A DNA stretch of 64,000 nt from assembly GCF_963583255.1 (NCBI RefSeq), contig NC_084816.1:22575344-22639343 (forward strand), read 5' to 3'. The notes beneath the pieces are model-generated. The model saw nothing but the letters and a program-made list of their open reading frames with translations. It ran no database searches and was not told the origin of the DNA. Made by a program: the position numbers and the translations under genes. Shown piece by piece: positions 23,263 through 34,836 of the stretch (positions within the stretch are counted from its first letter, which is position 1; each line of letters starts with the position of its first letter). Source of the stretch: Pyrus communis. Taxonomy: Eukaryota > Streptophyta > Magnoliopsida > Rosales > Rosaceae.

Positions 23263-23952
23263 ATGGCGATCAGCATCGTGGACTACGAGCTACCGTACGA
23301 CACCCACAACGTGTACGGCGTGTCGTTTTACAACGACAGAGTCCACACCATGGTCACCAGCAACTCAGCCATGGTGGAATCGTGGCTCTCCAACGTCACT
23401 CCCGCCAACCCCAACCACCGCATTGTCGGCCTCGACGTCGAGTGGCGCCCCAACAACCGCTACCACCACAACCCGATCGCCACCCTGCAGCTCTGCACCG
23501 GCCCCAACTACCCCGGCTCCCTTCAAATCCCGGCAGGCACGGTGCTGCCCGGCGTCTCCTTGGACCCCAATTGCCTAATATTCCAGGTTTTACACTCCGA
23601 TTGGATTCCCCATTCCCTATCCACTTTCCTCGCGAATCCCGCCTTCACGTTCGTCGGCGTCGGCATCGAGAGCGATTGCGAGAAGCTGCTTTTAGACTAC
23701 AGGCTGCGCGTCGCCAATGTTGTTGATCTTCGGGGTTTAGCAGCGGATAGGTTGGGGGTTTGGGAGCTGAGGAACTTCGGGTTGAAGCGGTTGGCGAGCG
23801 CGGTGCTGGGGAAGGAGCTGGAGAAGCCGAAGAGCGTGACGTTGAGCAGGTGGGACAGTCAGTGGCTTACTTATGCTCAGATTCAGTATGCTGCTGTTGA
23901 CGCTTTTATTTCATATGAGATTGCTAGGCAATTGAATCTTAGGGGTGCTTAG
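23263..23952 (+). CDS. DEDDy 3'-5' exonuclease (WRN-exo-like)
   Basis: Single-exon gene of 229 aa, start chosen at 23263 because homology begins there (MAISIVDYELPYDTHNVYGV); an upstream in-frame ATG at 23146 would add 39 unrelated residues that cover a TATA-like TATTTATAA at 23169. The RNase H-like exonuclease motifs are complete: Exo I GLDVEW (D58, E60), Exo II VGIESDCEKLL (D138), Exo III QYAAVDAF (Y209, D213). This is the DEDDy family that includes the Werner exonuclease domain and plant small WEX-like proteins. It removes nucleotides from 3' ends of DNA or RNA; the true substrate in this plant subfamily is uncertain. There is no helicase part. The first half is much more GC-rich than its surroundings. 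It is the only plus-strand host gene in the F-box cluster. Confidence 0.92.
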   Translation: MAISIVDYELPYDTHNVYGVSFYNDRVHTMVTSNSAMVESWLSNVTPANPNHRIVGLDVEWRPNNRYHHNPIATLQLCTGPNYPGSLQIPAGTVLPGVSLDPNCLIFQVLHSDWIPHSLSTFLANPAFTFVGVGIESDCEKLLLDYRLRVANVVDLRGLAADRLGVWELRNFGLKRLASAVLGKELEKPKSVTLSRWDSQWLTYAQIQYAAVDAFISYEIARQLNLRGA

Positions 23953-24725
23953 ATGGATTGGAATTCGACATTGTTGCTGATATTCTGTTGCTTTAGTACA
24001 ATTGTTTACGATGTTGGGTAGCTTTAGAAATTTGGATTAGAACGCTGGTTTAATGGAACATAATTAAGGATTTCGGTCGATATTGTGGATAACTTTTCAG
24101 CATCTGTATATACATGTATTGTTGTTTCCTGATTGACTCTGTTCAGTGCAAGTTTGTGGAATGGAATAGAGATGTTGAAACTCAGAGACGAAAATCGAAA
24201 TGTCAGGCTTTTGATGCGTTTAGTAGCGTAGTAGAAATTGTTTACAATGTTGGGTAACTTTAGAAACTTGGATCGCTTGCTGGTTTTAATCGGTCGTAGT
24301 TAGGGATTGGATCGATATTGTGGAAAGCTTTTGCTAGTGATGCTTTGTTAGTTGCAATTTTTGAGCTAGTTTAGTAATTGCTTTATGTTTTTCATTTGAT
24401 CAGATGTTTCTGACTTTGGCATATGTATGTACATATATTGTTCGTTTCTGTTTGAATCTGTTCAATGCAAGTAGGAAATTAATCGAACACCTCCTCGTTC
24501 AATTGCATGAATGGTATTACTTGGACCGACTGGATTACGAATCTGTTCTTTTATTTTAATTATTATTTTTGATTTGCTTTCCAAAGCAGCCAAACCTAAT
24601 TATGTACTACTTAATTAGTTTCTTCATTCCTGCAAATTTATTAAGTCTAAATTTGAAAAAAAAAAAAATTAAAAATCATAAGCCAGCATGAATGCCTCAC
24701 CCCACAACTCTTCCATCCTTCGAAA
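23953..24725. other. 3' flank of the exonuclease gene, intergenic
   Basis: A partial duplication is visible: 'tgtttacgatgttgggtagctttagaaa' (about 24003) recurs as 'tgtttacaatgttgggtaactttagaaa' (about 24238), and 'acatgtattgttgtttcctg' (24111) recurs near 24430. This looks like a roughly 235-bp tandem duplication of the 3'UTR region. Confidence 0.5.
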
Positions 24726-24986
24726 TTACCTCTTATGTTTCCTTTTTACAACTGTAAAAGAAAGGAGTTCGGATATACTTACCTCCAAAAGATGAGCTGA
24801 AAGGTATAGATGCTTAACATTGCAAATCCCTGCCAAAAGCACAGTTGCACAACCAGCAAACCGGGGTGATAATGCATTTGCATAGTGGTGATCTAGGTCA
24901 ATATTGGCTTTAAATAGATAGTTAGCATTCTCCAAAAAAGTAATTTGAGTAACTATGCTCCTTGAGATGAAGGCTTTCAAGCTTTG
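24726..24986 (-). pseudogene. F-box pseudogene, 3' part (third locus, split by Copia A)
   Basis: Minus-strand LRR-type sequence (ANIDLDHHYANALSPRFAGC, LLAGICNVKHLYLSAHLLE) corresponding to the end of exon 1 of the F-box paralogues, followed by a GTAAGT donor. The N-terminal half lies at 35242-35957 on the far side of Copia A. The final exons with the FBD domain are not seen further left, so the locus is also truncated. Confidence 0.85.
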
Positions 24987-25334
24987 TGTTAGACAAATAA
25001 GGAATATGGTTGGAGTCCTTGTGTAATTGTATATAATATTATTATTGGAAGAATAAGCCGTCCTACAGCCGTCAAGCCGTCCTATAGCCGTCCTACCTTG
25101 TCCTACCTACACACTAGCCGTCCTACAACCGTCAAGCCGTCCTACAGCCGTCCTACCTTGTCCTACCTACACACTAGGACGGCTACCTTGTCTTACCTAC
25201 ACACTTGTATCATGTATATATATCCTTGTAATCTTGTAGAGAAACATAATGAGAAAAAAAGCATTCTCTTCCATTTTTCCACATTCACGTATCAATAACA
25301 AATATATTTTTTAGCCTACATACCTTTTTCTACA
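24987..25334 (+). repeat. 5' LTR of Copia A
   Basis: 348 bp, with an internal minisatellite of AGCCGTCCTAC and CCTACCTACACACTAGGACG type units. It is about 57 bp shorter than the 3' LTR, mostly by one minisatellite unit. Confidence 0.95.
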
Positions 25335-25400
25335 TGGTATACAGAGCAGGTTTATAACCCTAGCCCTAATTTTTTTTCGGCAGCTTTCTCTGCCGTTCCC

Positions 25401-28400
25401 ATGGCTGACTCTTCTTTTTCCGATGGTGTTTTTTCCCTTCATCATTCCGACCACCCGAATCTTGTCCTTGTATCCAAGAAGTTGAATGGTGATAACTACA
25501 CATCCTGGGCCCGTGGCATGCAGCTTTCCTTGAGTGCCAAGAATAAACTTGGTTTCATCACTGGCGATATCCAAGAACCTTCTTCCTCCGACGACCCTGA
25601 TGCTCACGCGGCTTGGCGTCGTTGCAATGACATGATTCTCTCTTGGCTTCTGCATTCCTTGGAACCTGACCTTCAAGAATCTGTGTTTTTTTCCACCTCT
25701 GTCCAAGCTGTATGGGATGATCTTCGTGAACACTTCTCTCAGAGTAATGCTCCACGCATCTTCCAACTCAACCGGGAACTTGCTACAATTTCTCAAGGTT
25801 CTTCTTCTATCTCCGCCTATTTTACTCGCCTGAAAGCTCTCTGGGATGAGCTTGCTTCTTATAATGATGGCTGCACGTGCTCTTGCACCGCCAAGCATGA
25901 CCGTCAACAACTCATGCAATTTTTAATGGGCCTCAACGAATCCTTTGCTGCTGTTCGTGACCAGATTCTTTTCATGAATCCCCTTCCCACTGTTCGTCAG
26001 GCCTGTTCCTCGGTGTCTCAAGCTGAAAAACAACGCTCCCTGGGCGTCCTCCGCTCTGTCGATCAACCTGCTGCCATGGCTGTTCGTGGCCCGTCCCGTC
26101 CCTCCTCTGCTCGTCCTCCCCTCCACTGCACCTACTGCAATTTTGATTATCATACCCGAGACACCTGCCATAAACTTCATGGCTATCCCGTTAGCCATCC
26201 CCTCCATGGCCAACCGTGGCGACCACCGCGCTGTGCCACTGCTTCCAGTTCTTCCTGCAGCCATGCACCTTCCAGTCCTCCCCGGCAGCCACGGTTTTCT
26301 GCTTCCCGGCCCCATAATTTCACCCAGGCCCATCACGTGCAAGGCACCCAGGCCCTCGCCTCCTCTTCTACTCCAGTGACCCACCAAGTGCACGGGGCCC
26401 AGCCCACTTTGCATGACTTGCAGCTTGCCATGCCTGACCTCTCTGTCGAGCAGCACTCCCGTGTTCTAGCTGCTCTACGTGACACCACCACCCCTCCTCA
26501 GGCCAATGCCGTGCTCACTACTGATTTTGCCCAAGGTTTGTTACCTGTCACCTCTCGTCATGGTCAATGGATTCTTGATAGTGGTGCTACGGATCATATT
26601 ACTTCTTCCGCTTCATGTTTGGTTAATCGTTCTCCTTCACATTTGCCGCCTGTTTCTTTGCCTAGTGGTGCTTCCGCTCCCATTACTTTTACCGGCACTC
26701 TTCCTTTAAATTCATCAGTTACTTTGAAGGATGTTTTATGTGTCCCTAATTTCCTTTTATCGGTTGGTAAACTTACAGATGGATTATCGTGTTCCATAAC
26801 CTTCTTTCCATCTTGGTGTGTTTTGCAGGACTTGGTTTCGAAGGCGATGATTGGTGTGGGTAAGCGACGTGACGATCTGTATTACCTTGTGGCCCTTACC
26901 TCTTCTCTCCCCACCTGTCAACCTCTCTGCAACATCATTACCATCCCCTCCTCCCTCTGGCATAGGCGTTTTGGTCACCCCTCCTCCACTCGTTTGCAAG
27001 CTTTAGCATCTAGCTCTCTTAATTGTACTTTTGATTCTAGTCATATTTGTGATGTTTGTCCGTTGGCAAAACAATCTCGTCAACCTTTTCTTTTGAGTTC
27101 AATTTCATCAACTTTCCCTTTTGCTTTAATTCATTGTGATATTTGGGGCCCGAATCGTCAATCTTCTCTTTTTGGTGCTCATTATTTCTTAACCATTGTG
27201 GATGATTTTTCTCGCTTTACGTGGGTCTTCCTCATGAAACATAAATCCGACACTCAACAATTAATTAAGGATTTTTTTGCTTATGTCACTACCCAATTCC
27301 GCACTACCATCCAATGCATTCGTACTGACAATGGTGGTGAATTTTTATCTCTTCGTAGTTTTTTCTCTGATCATGGGGTGCTTTTACAAACTTCTTGTGT
27401 TTATACCCCCCAACAAAATGGCGTTGTTGAAAGAAAACATTGTCATCTTCTTGAAACCGCTCGCGCCCTTCGTTTTCAATCCCATATTCCTATCAAGTTT
27501 TGGGGGGAATGTGTTCTTACCGCTACTTATCTCATCAATCGTCTCCCTACCCGTCTTCTCCATCATAAATCCCCATTTGAGGTTCTCTTTTCGAAAACCT
27601 CATCTTATGACCACTTCCGCGTCTTTGGTTGTCTGGCATATGCCACCTCTGTCACTCCCACCACCAAATTTTCCCCTCGGGCTCATCGTTGCATTTTTCT
27701 CGGTTATCCTCATGGACAAAAGGCCTATACCCTTTACGATCTCGACAATCACCGCATTTTCACTAGTCGAGACGTCATCTTTCATGAAACTACTTTCCCT
27801 TATGCCGTTTCTCACCCTCCTATCCCATCCTCTTCGCCTACCCTACCCATCCCACCCCCTTTGGACTTTACATATAACCCACCCCTTCCTGCCCCGACGC
27901 CTCACCCTCCTTCACCTTACACCCTTTTACCCACGGACATCCCTACCCCCCCCCCCCCCAACTACCTACCAATCCTCCCCTTCCCCGCACCTCTTCCCGT
28001 GCCCATAAACCTCCATCCTATTTAAAAGACTACGTTTGCTCGCAGGTGATTCTGCCATCCCACCCATCTTCGACTTCGCAACCCGGTTCTACACAAGGTA
28101 CGCGATATCCACTTTGTAATTTTCTCTCTTATCACCGTTACTCTCCCAGGCATTTTTCTTACATTAACTCTGTCAGTCGGACTGTGGAGCCTTCCTCCTT
28201 TGCCGAGGCTGCCACTGACCCCAATTGGCAACGTGCTATGACTGAGGAACTTCAAGCTTTACATGCTAATGGTACTTGGACTTTAACTTCCTTGCCCCCT
28301 GGCAAAATTCCCATTGGTTGTAAGTGGGTGTACAAACTCAAGCACAATTTCGACGGCTCTATTGACCGCTACAAAGCTCGTTTGGTTGCTAAAGGCTTCA

Positions 28401-28527
28401 CTCAGGCTGAAGGTATTGATTATCATGACACTTTTTCTCCTACTGCTAAGATGATTACGGTGCATTGTCTTCTTGCTCTTGCTGCTAGTCAGTCTTGGTC
28501 TCTTCATCAGCTTGATGTTAATAATGC
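25401..28527 (+). pseudogene. Copia A Gag-Pol, N-terminal part
   Basis: Open frame 25401-28025: Gag (LNGDNYTSWARGMQLSL; UBN2-type) to about residue 200, zinc knuckle CTYCNFDYHTRDTCH, aspartic protease (WILDSGATDHI, D393), pre-integrase zinc region (RFGHPSSTR...CDVCPLAKQ), and integrase core (HCDIWGP, RTDNGGEF, NGVVERKH). A run of 14 C at 27946-27959 is followed by a shift of frame; the frame carrying the reverse transcriptase start runs through 28046-28527 (WVYKLKHNFDGSIDRYKARL). There it is cut by Copia B after the codons for DVNNA. Pol would give protease, integrase and reverse transcriptase of the virus-like particle. Inactive as it stands. Confidence 0.93.
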
Positions 28528-28929
28528 TATTAGAAGAAGGACAGCACGGCAAGCTGTATGTACAGACAACACAGCAAGCATACAGCACGGCAAGCATGGG
28601 TAAAGGAAAGACAGCAAAGGTGTGCACTCTGGAAAGGAATGTGCATGTGATTGTTGACTCATGGACAGCAGGGAAAGGAATGTGCATGTGCATGTGTGCT
28701 GTTGCATCCGATTACAAGGGTGTAAAGCTTTCAGCTTTCTTTGTACATGGACAGCAGGGAAAGGAATGTGCATGTGCATGTGTGCTGTTGCATCCGATTA
28801 CAAGTGTGTAGGGTGTAAAGCTTTAAGCTTCTTTTGTATTGTGTATAAGTATGCCTTCCCATAAGGCTTTCCAAGAGAGAAAGAAATAAAAAAAAAAAGG
28901 TATTACAATTCAAATCAGAAAAATCAATA
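28528..28929 (+). repeat. 5' LTR of Copia B
   Basis: 402 bp. About 81 bp longer than the 3' LTR because a segment around GGACAGCAGGGAAAGGAATG to ATCCGATTACAAG is present twice. Confidence 0.93.
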
Positions 28930-28996
28930 TGGTATCAGAGCAGGAAAAATAACCTGCTTCTGCATTTCTTCGAGCTGATCGTATTCCATCTCCGAC

Positions 28997-31900
28997 ATGG
29001 CGGAAGAGAATTCTTATTCGTTTGGAGATTCCCAGATACCTTCCTCCTCAACTGTGTTTGAGGTGGATGTCAATCCAAATCAAAGATTAAGCTCGGTCTT
29101 GTTAAATGAGTTTAATTACTTACCTTGGTCGAGAGCAGTGAGTCTTGCCCTAGGTGGAAGGTCCAAGCTAGGGTTCATAAATGGAAGCATCGAAGTTCCT
29201 GATGTTTCTTCACCAACTTATGAAATCTGGCTTTGCAAGGATCAGCTAGTTATGTCATGGCTCCTAAATTCCATGGAACGTAAACTAGCTAAAATATTCA
29301 GTTATTCTGAATCATCATTCAAACTATGGGAGACAGTCAAGGAGATGTATGGCAGTCAGAACAATGCTGCACGTGTGTTTCAATTGAAGAAGAACATTTC
29401 CAACATACAACAAGAAGGAAAGCCCTTTGTTCAACTTCTAGGCAGCATGAAGAGCATGTGGAATGAGCTGGAAATGTATCGGCCTCACATAACTGAGGTG
29501 TCTTTACTACTGAAAAGGGCAGAAGAAGACAAGATATTCCAACTCTTGTCAAGTCTCGATTCAGGATACGAAGACCTACGAAGCCACATACTCATGAACC
29601 CCGAACTATCTTCCTTCACCAGCGTATGTGCAACAATCCAACGTGAAGAAGTACGAAGGAAAGTCATGAACACTGACACAAAGACCAGTGTAACTGAAGC
29701 AAGGGCTTATCTAGCCAACGAAAGAAAATACAAAGTGAAGAATCCACACTTAAAGTGCCAACACTGCAACTATACTGGTCACATTAAGGAGACATGCTGG
29801 ATTTTACATCCAGAATTAAAGCCAGAGTTCATGAAGGATAACAAGGACTCACAAAGACTGAACCGTGCATCACATAGAGCCAACAATGCAACTACCTCAA
29901 CCTCTCATAGGTCTGATGCACTCAAGAGCTTCACTGCAAATCCAGCTGCACTCATAAATGAGTTTGCAGTGTATCTTCAAAGCAAGAAAGAAAAGATTAA
30001 GAGTGACCAAACGGTCGGCTTTGAAGATGGAAATTCAATAGCTTTGCTAGGCAAGTTTGCTGGATTTCTGACAGAAACACAACACATGGCCCAAGATGAC
30101 ATGCAAGGTATCATGACTGCTTTTAAAACTGCTCTTAATGTAAATATGATGCATCATTTGTGGATTGTTGATTTGGGTGCCACAGATCATATGACCAACC
30201 ATGTTTCTAAGTTTCACAAGTTTGAAAAATTTTCAAAACCATCTCAAGTCTCAACTGCCAATGGTGAGAGTTCTAAAGTTTTAGGTAAGGGAAATATCAA
30301 CTTAATATCGGACAAAATTGAGTCAGTAGCCTTATTTGTTCCTTCTTTTCCATTTCAACTTCTATCTGTGGGAAAAATCACCAATACCTTAAATTGTTTG
30401 GCCATTTTCTCTCCTCACAATGTCATTTTTCACGATTGCCTCACCAAGAAGACGATTGGTGAAGGGTTTTACCTAGATGGCCTCTATTACATATCAAAAA
30501 ACAGTCCCAGAGGATTTCAAGCCAAGTCCAGTCCATCCCAAGATAGTCAATTGTGGCATCAACGTTTAGCTCATCCTTCCCAACCTGTTTTGTCTTCCTT
30601 GTTTCCAAACTTAGGGAATGATTTAATTTCGTGTGAAACATGTCATTTGTCTAAAGCCACCAGATTGTCTTTTACCTCATCCTTATCTAGGACTAGTAAA
30701 GTTTTTGAACTAGTTCACTCAGATGTATGGGGACCAACGTTTGAATCTTTTGATGGTTATAAGTATTATGTAACTTTTGTCGATGATTTCTCTAGAGCCA
30801 CATGGTTGTACCTTTTAAAGTCTAAGAGTGAAGTGATTGAAGTTTTTAAGGATTTTCACAATCTTGTTAAGAACCATTTTTCCTCTCAAATTCAAACCTT
30901 AAGATCTGACAATGGCACCGAATATATGTCTCATATCATGTCATTATATTTGAGCAAGCATGGTATCATGCATCAAACAAGTTGTGTCGGCACACCTCAA
31001 CAAAATGGTGTAGCTGAAAGGAAAAATCGTGACATTCTGGAAAAAATGAGAGCATTAATGTTACAAATGAACGTACCAAAGAGATTTTGGTCACAAGGAG
31101 TCATGGCGGCTGTGTACATCATCAATAGACTTCCTAGCCGAGTCTTGGGGTTTAAATCTCCACTTGAAGTCATGAAAGGAAGAAAAATCGACCTTTCACA
31201 TCTTAGAGTCTTTGGTTGTGTCTGTTTTGTTCATATACAGTCACACCATCGAGATAAGTTGGACCCTAGAGCTCTCAAATGTATTTTTCTTGGTTATTCA
31301 TCAACACAAAAAGGATATAAGTGCTATGATCCTCAACTAAGAAAAATAATTGTATCTAAAGATGTACGATTCCATGAAGCTAACCCTTTTTTCAGCAAAT
31401 CACATGAAGCCACAAGTCAGGGGGAGTGCATCTTAAACCTAATTCCTCTACCAAGAATCTGTACTTCTACACCTCCCATTGAAGTCAATAATGAAGGTAC
31501 TCATCCTGATAATTCTGTGCATGATGATGACTCGGTGCATGATGATGACAACGGCAACATAGAAAATCCTCAAGGTGTGGATGACAATTTGAACGAGGAT
31601 GAGACAAACTTCCTAGTACCTCGACGCAATCCTCGACGTGATAGACAACCTCCCACAAGGTTTCAAGATTTTGTCACATATAAACCGAGGCATCCAATTT
31701 CAAATTGCGTGTCGTATCAAAAGGTAACTCCATCTCATGCTGCCTTTCTTAACAACATTTCAAGTCACAGTGAGCCTCAAAACTTTTATGAGGCTAATAA
31801 TCAAGTTGTGTGGAAAGAAGCAATGAGAGATGAACTCAAAGCACTAAACCAACACAAAACCTGGAGCATCACCAAACTTCCACAAGGAAAAAAGGCAGTG

Positions 31901-33307
31901 CGCTGTAAGTGGATCTATAAGATCAAGTTTAATTCTGATGGTTCGATTGAGAGGCATAAAGCCAGGCTGGTGGCTCGAGGATTCACTCAAACATTTGAGG
32001 TGGATTACAAGGAAACATTTGCTCCTGTTGCAAAAATGAACTCAGTAAGGGTTCTATTGTCTGTTGCCGTCAATAAAGGTTGGTCTATGTATCAAATGGA
32101 CGTGAAGAACGCCTTTCTACATGGTGATCTTGAAGAAGAAGTCTATATGAGATTGCCACCAAGACACCCTCAAAGCCAAGAGCCTAATTTGGTGTGTAAG
32201 TTACATAAGTCAATTTATGGACTGAAGCAATCACCACGTGCTTGGTATGCAAAACTAAGTACCGTTCTTCATAGCATTGGTTTCAAAAGGAGTAATGCAG
32301 ATTCATCATTATTTGTTCGCACAAGAGCTGCAAGCAAATTAGTTGTGTTGATATATGTGGATGACTTAATAATTACAGGTGATAATGCTGCTGAAATCAC
32401 CACACTCAAACAGTCACTTCAACAACAATTTGCGGTTAAAGATCTTGGGGTGTTGAAGTATTTTCTTGGAATCGAAATGGCATCTTCTTACAAGGGACTA
32501 TTTCTTAATCAACGAAAGTACGTCATGGACCTACTTAAAGATGCCAATATGAGTGATGCCAAGCCTGCACTTACCCCTCTTGATAGCAAGCTCAAGCTTG
32601 ACTTGGGAGGCACGCCACTCTCGGATATCAGCTAATATCAGAGGCTTGTCGGCAAGCTGATCTACCTAACGATCACCAGACCAGACATCTCACATTCAGT
32701 AAGTATTGCCAGTCAGTTCATGCACTCTCCCACCATCGAGCATCTGAACCTTGTCAAAAGAATCTTACGTTACTTAAAAGGGTATGTTGGTCGTGGCATC
32801 CTCATGGCAAAGAATGACAACACTCAAATCATGGGGTACTGTGATGCTGATTGGGCAGGAAACGCAATCGATCGCAAGTCCACCACTGGTTATTGAACCT
32901 TTGTTGGTGGAAACCTGGTCACGTGGAAGAGCAAGAAACAAACTGTCATCGCAAGATCAAGTGCCGAAGTTGAATATCGTGCAATGGCCTCAACCGCGTG
33001 TGAGCTGATATGGCTAAAAGGACTTTTATGTGACTTAGGTGTGTTCACAGCTCAACCAATGACCTTATTTTGTGACAACCAGGCTGCCATGCACATAGCA
33101 TCAAACCCCGTCTTTCACGAGAGGATGAAGCATATTGAAGTCGACTGTCACTATGTCCGTGAACAAGTACAGTCGCAGGTGATTCAGACACATTATGTAA
33201 AAAGCTTCGATCAGCTGGCTGATATATTCACCAAACCTCTGGCTTCTCATCAGTTTCAAAGACTCCTCTCCAAGCTTGGATCCATCAACCTATTGGATCC
33301 AGCTTGA
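28997..33307 (+). pseudogene. Copia B Gag-Pol polyprotein with two nonsense codons
   Basis: One frame of 1437 codons, open to 32635 (1212 aa), with stops TAA at 32633-32635 and TGA at 32894-32896 and then homology to 33307. Order: Gag (LNEFNYLPWSRAVSLALGGR), zinc knuckle CQHCNYTGHIKETCW, protease region, pre-integrase (LWHQRLAHPSQ, CETCHLSKA), integrase (HSDVWGP, RSDNGTEY, NGVAERKNRD), reverse transcriptase ([10 protein letters not shown]), RNase H (GYCDADWAG). The protease site reads D392-L-G-A where D-S/T-G is expected. The stops fall between reverse transcriptase and RNase H and inside RNase H, so a truncated protein without full RNase H would be made. Probably immobile by itself. Confidence 0.93.
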
Positions 33308-33314
33308 GGGGGAG

Positions 33315-33635
33315 TATTGGAAGAAGGACAGCACGGCAAGCTGTATGTACAGACAGCACAGCAAGCATACAGCACGGCAAGCATGGGTAAAGGAAAGACA
33401 GCAAGGGTGTGCACTCTGGAAAGGAATGTGCATGTGATTGTTGACTCATGGACAGCAGGGAAAGGAATGTGCATGTGCATGTGTGCTGTTGCATCCGATT
33501 ACAAGTGTGTAGGGTGTAAAGCTTTCAGCTTCTTTTGTATTGTGTATAAGTATGCCTTCCCATAAGGCTTTCCAAGAGAGAAAGAAATAAAAAAAAAAAA
33601 AAAAGGTATTACAATTCAAATCAGAAAAATCAATA
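33315..33635 (+). repeat. 3' LTR of Copia B
   Basis: 321 bp. Differs from the 5' LTR at only a handful of bases outside the 81-bp duplication, so the insertion is recent. Confidence 0.93.
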
Positions 33636-34829
33636 AATGCTTTCTTACATGGTGACTTACATGAAGAAATCTATATGTCTCCTCCTTCTGGTCTTCGGCG
33701 ACAGGGGGAGAATCTTGTGTGTCGCCTTCACAAGTCACTTTATGGTCTTAAGCAGGCTTCTCGCCAATGGTTTGCCAAATTCACTAGTGCCATCATTTCT
33801 GCCGGTTTTCAACAATCCAAAGCTGATTATTCATTGTTCACTAAAAAGTCTGGTATTTCTTTCACAGCTTTGCTCATTTATGTGGATGATATTGTGATTA
33901 CAGGCAATGATGCTAGTGCCATTAATTCTCTGAAGTCTTTTCTCTGTGATCATTTTCGGATAAAAGACCTTGGTGATTTAAAATATTTTTTGGGTATTGA
34001 GGTTTCTCGTTCCAAACAAGGGATTTATATTTCTCAACGCAAGTATGCATTAGAGATTCTCAAGGACTATGGTTTTTTGGGAGCACGACCCATTGCTTTT
34101 CCTATGGATGACACAAAATTATCTGATAAAGGAGAACTTCTCAAGGATCCTGAAAAGTATCGACGATTAGTAGGTCGGTTAATATATCTTACTATCACTC
34201 GGCCGGATATCACCTATTCTGTGCATGTTCTAAGCCGTTTTATGCACGAGCCAAGGATATCTCATATGGATGCTGCGCTTCGTATTGTTCGTTATTTGAA
34301 GGCTACTCCAGGTCAAGGTTTATTATTTCGTTCTGACAACCAGACCAAGTTAACTGCGTTTTGTGATTCTGATTGGGCAGGTTGCCCTATCACTCGCCGT
34401 TCGACTACTGGGTATTGTGTATTCTTGGGCGGTTCTTTGATTTCTTGGCGGACGAAACGACAGAAAACCGTTTCGCTCTCTTCAGCAGAGGCGGAATATA
34501 GGGCCATGGCAGGTTCTTGTTGCGAGATAGTTTGGCTTCATTTTTTGTTGAAGGATTTGAACATTCCTTTGGATGGTCCTTCCATTTTATTTTGTGATAA
34601 TCAAGCAGCGTTACATATAGCTGCCAATCTTGTTTTTCATGAACGAACTCGTCACATTGAGATGGATTGTCACTTTATACGAGATAAGATTGTAGATGGC
34701 ACAATAGAGACCAAGCATGTGGGTACGGCACAACAGTTGGCAGACTTGTTTACCAAACCTCTTGGGAAAGAAAAGTTTTCGGGTATGTTACGCAAGTTGG
34801 GAGTTCTTGACATCCACTCTCCAACTTGA
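33636..34829 (+). pseudogene. Copia A Pol, C-terminal part (RT and RNase H)
   Basis: Continues the reverse transcriptase exactly after the Copia B target duplication ([20 protein letters not shown]), then [13 protein letters not shown] catalytic YVDD, thumb, and RNase H ([51 protein letters not shown]). No stop occurs until the natural end at 34829. It is cut off from its start by Copia B, hence a pseudogene part. Confidence 0.94.
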
Positions 34830-34836
34830 GGGGGAG

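Larger units (their letters stand above)
28528..33635 (+). mobile_element. Copia element B, nested inside Copia A
   Basis: Flanked by AATGC at 28523-28527 and 33636-33640. LTRs run from TATTAGAAG (28528) or TATTGGAAG (33315) to AATCAATA (28929, 33635), so the ends are TATTG...CAATA instead of TG...CA. A Met-type primer site (TGGTATCAGAGCAGG) lies at 28930 and a polypurine tract (TTGAGGGGGAG) precedes 33315. It inserted into the reverse transcriptase gene of A in the same orientation, so B is younger than A. Confidence 0.96.

Noticed and set aside
25923..26456. 177-aa minus-strand frame in Copia A
   Set aside because: Antisense shadow of Gag.
28473..28864. Cys/Met-rich frames in the Copia B LTR
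   Set aside because: Produced by GTGCATGTGCATGTGTGC repeats within an LTR; the same frames appear in the 3' LTR.
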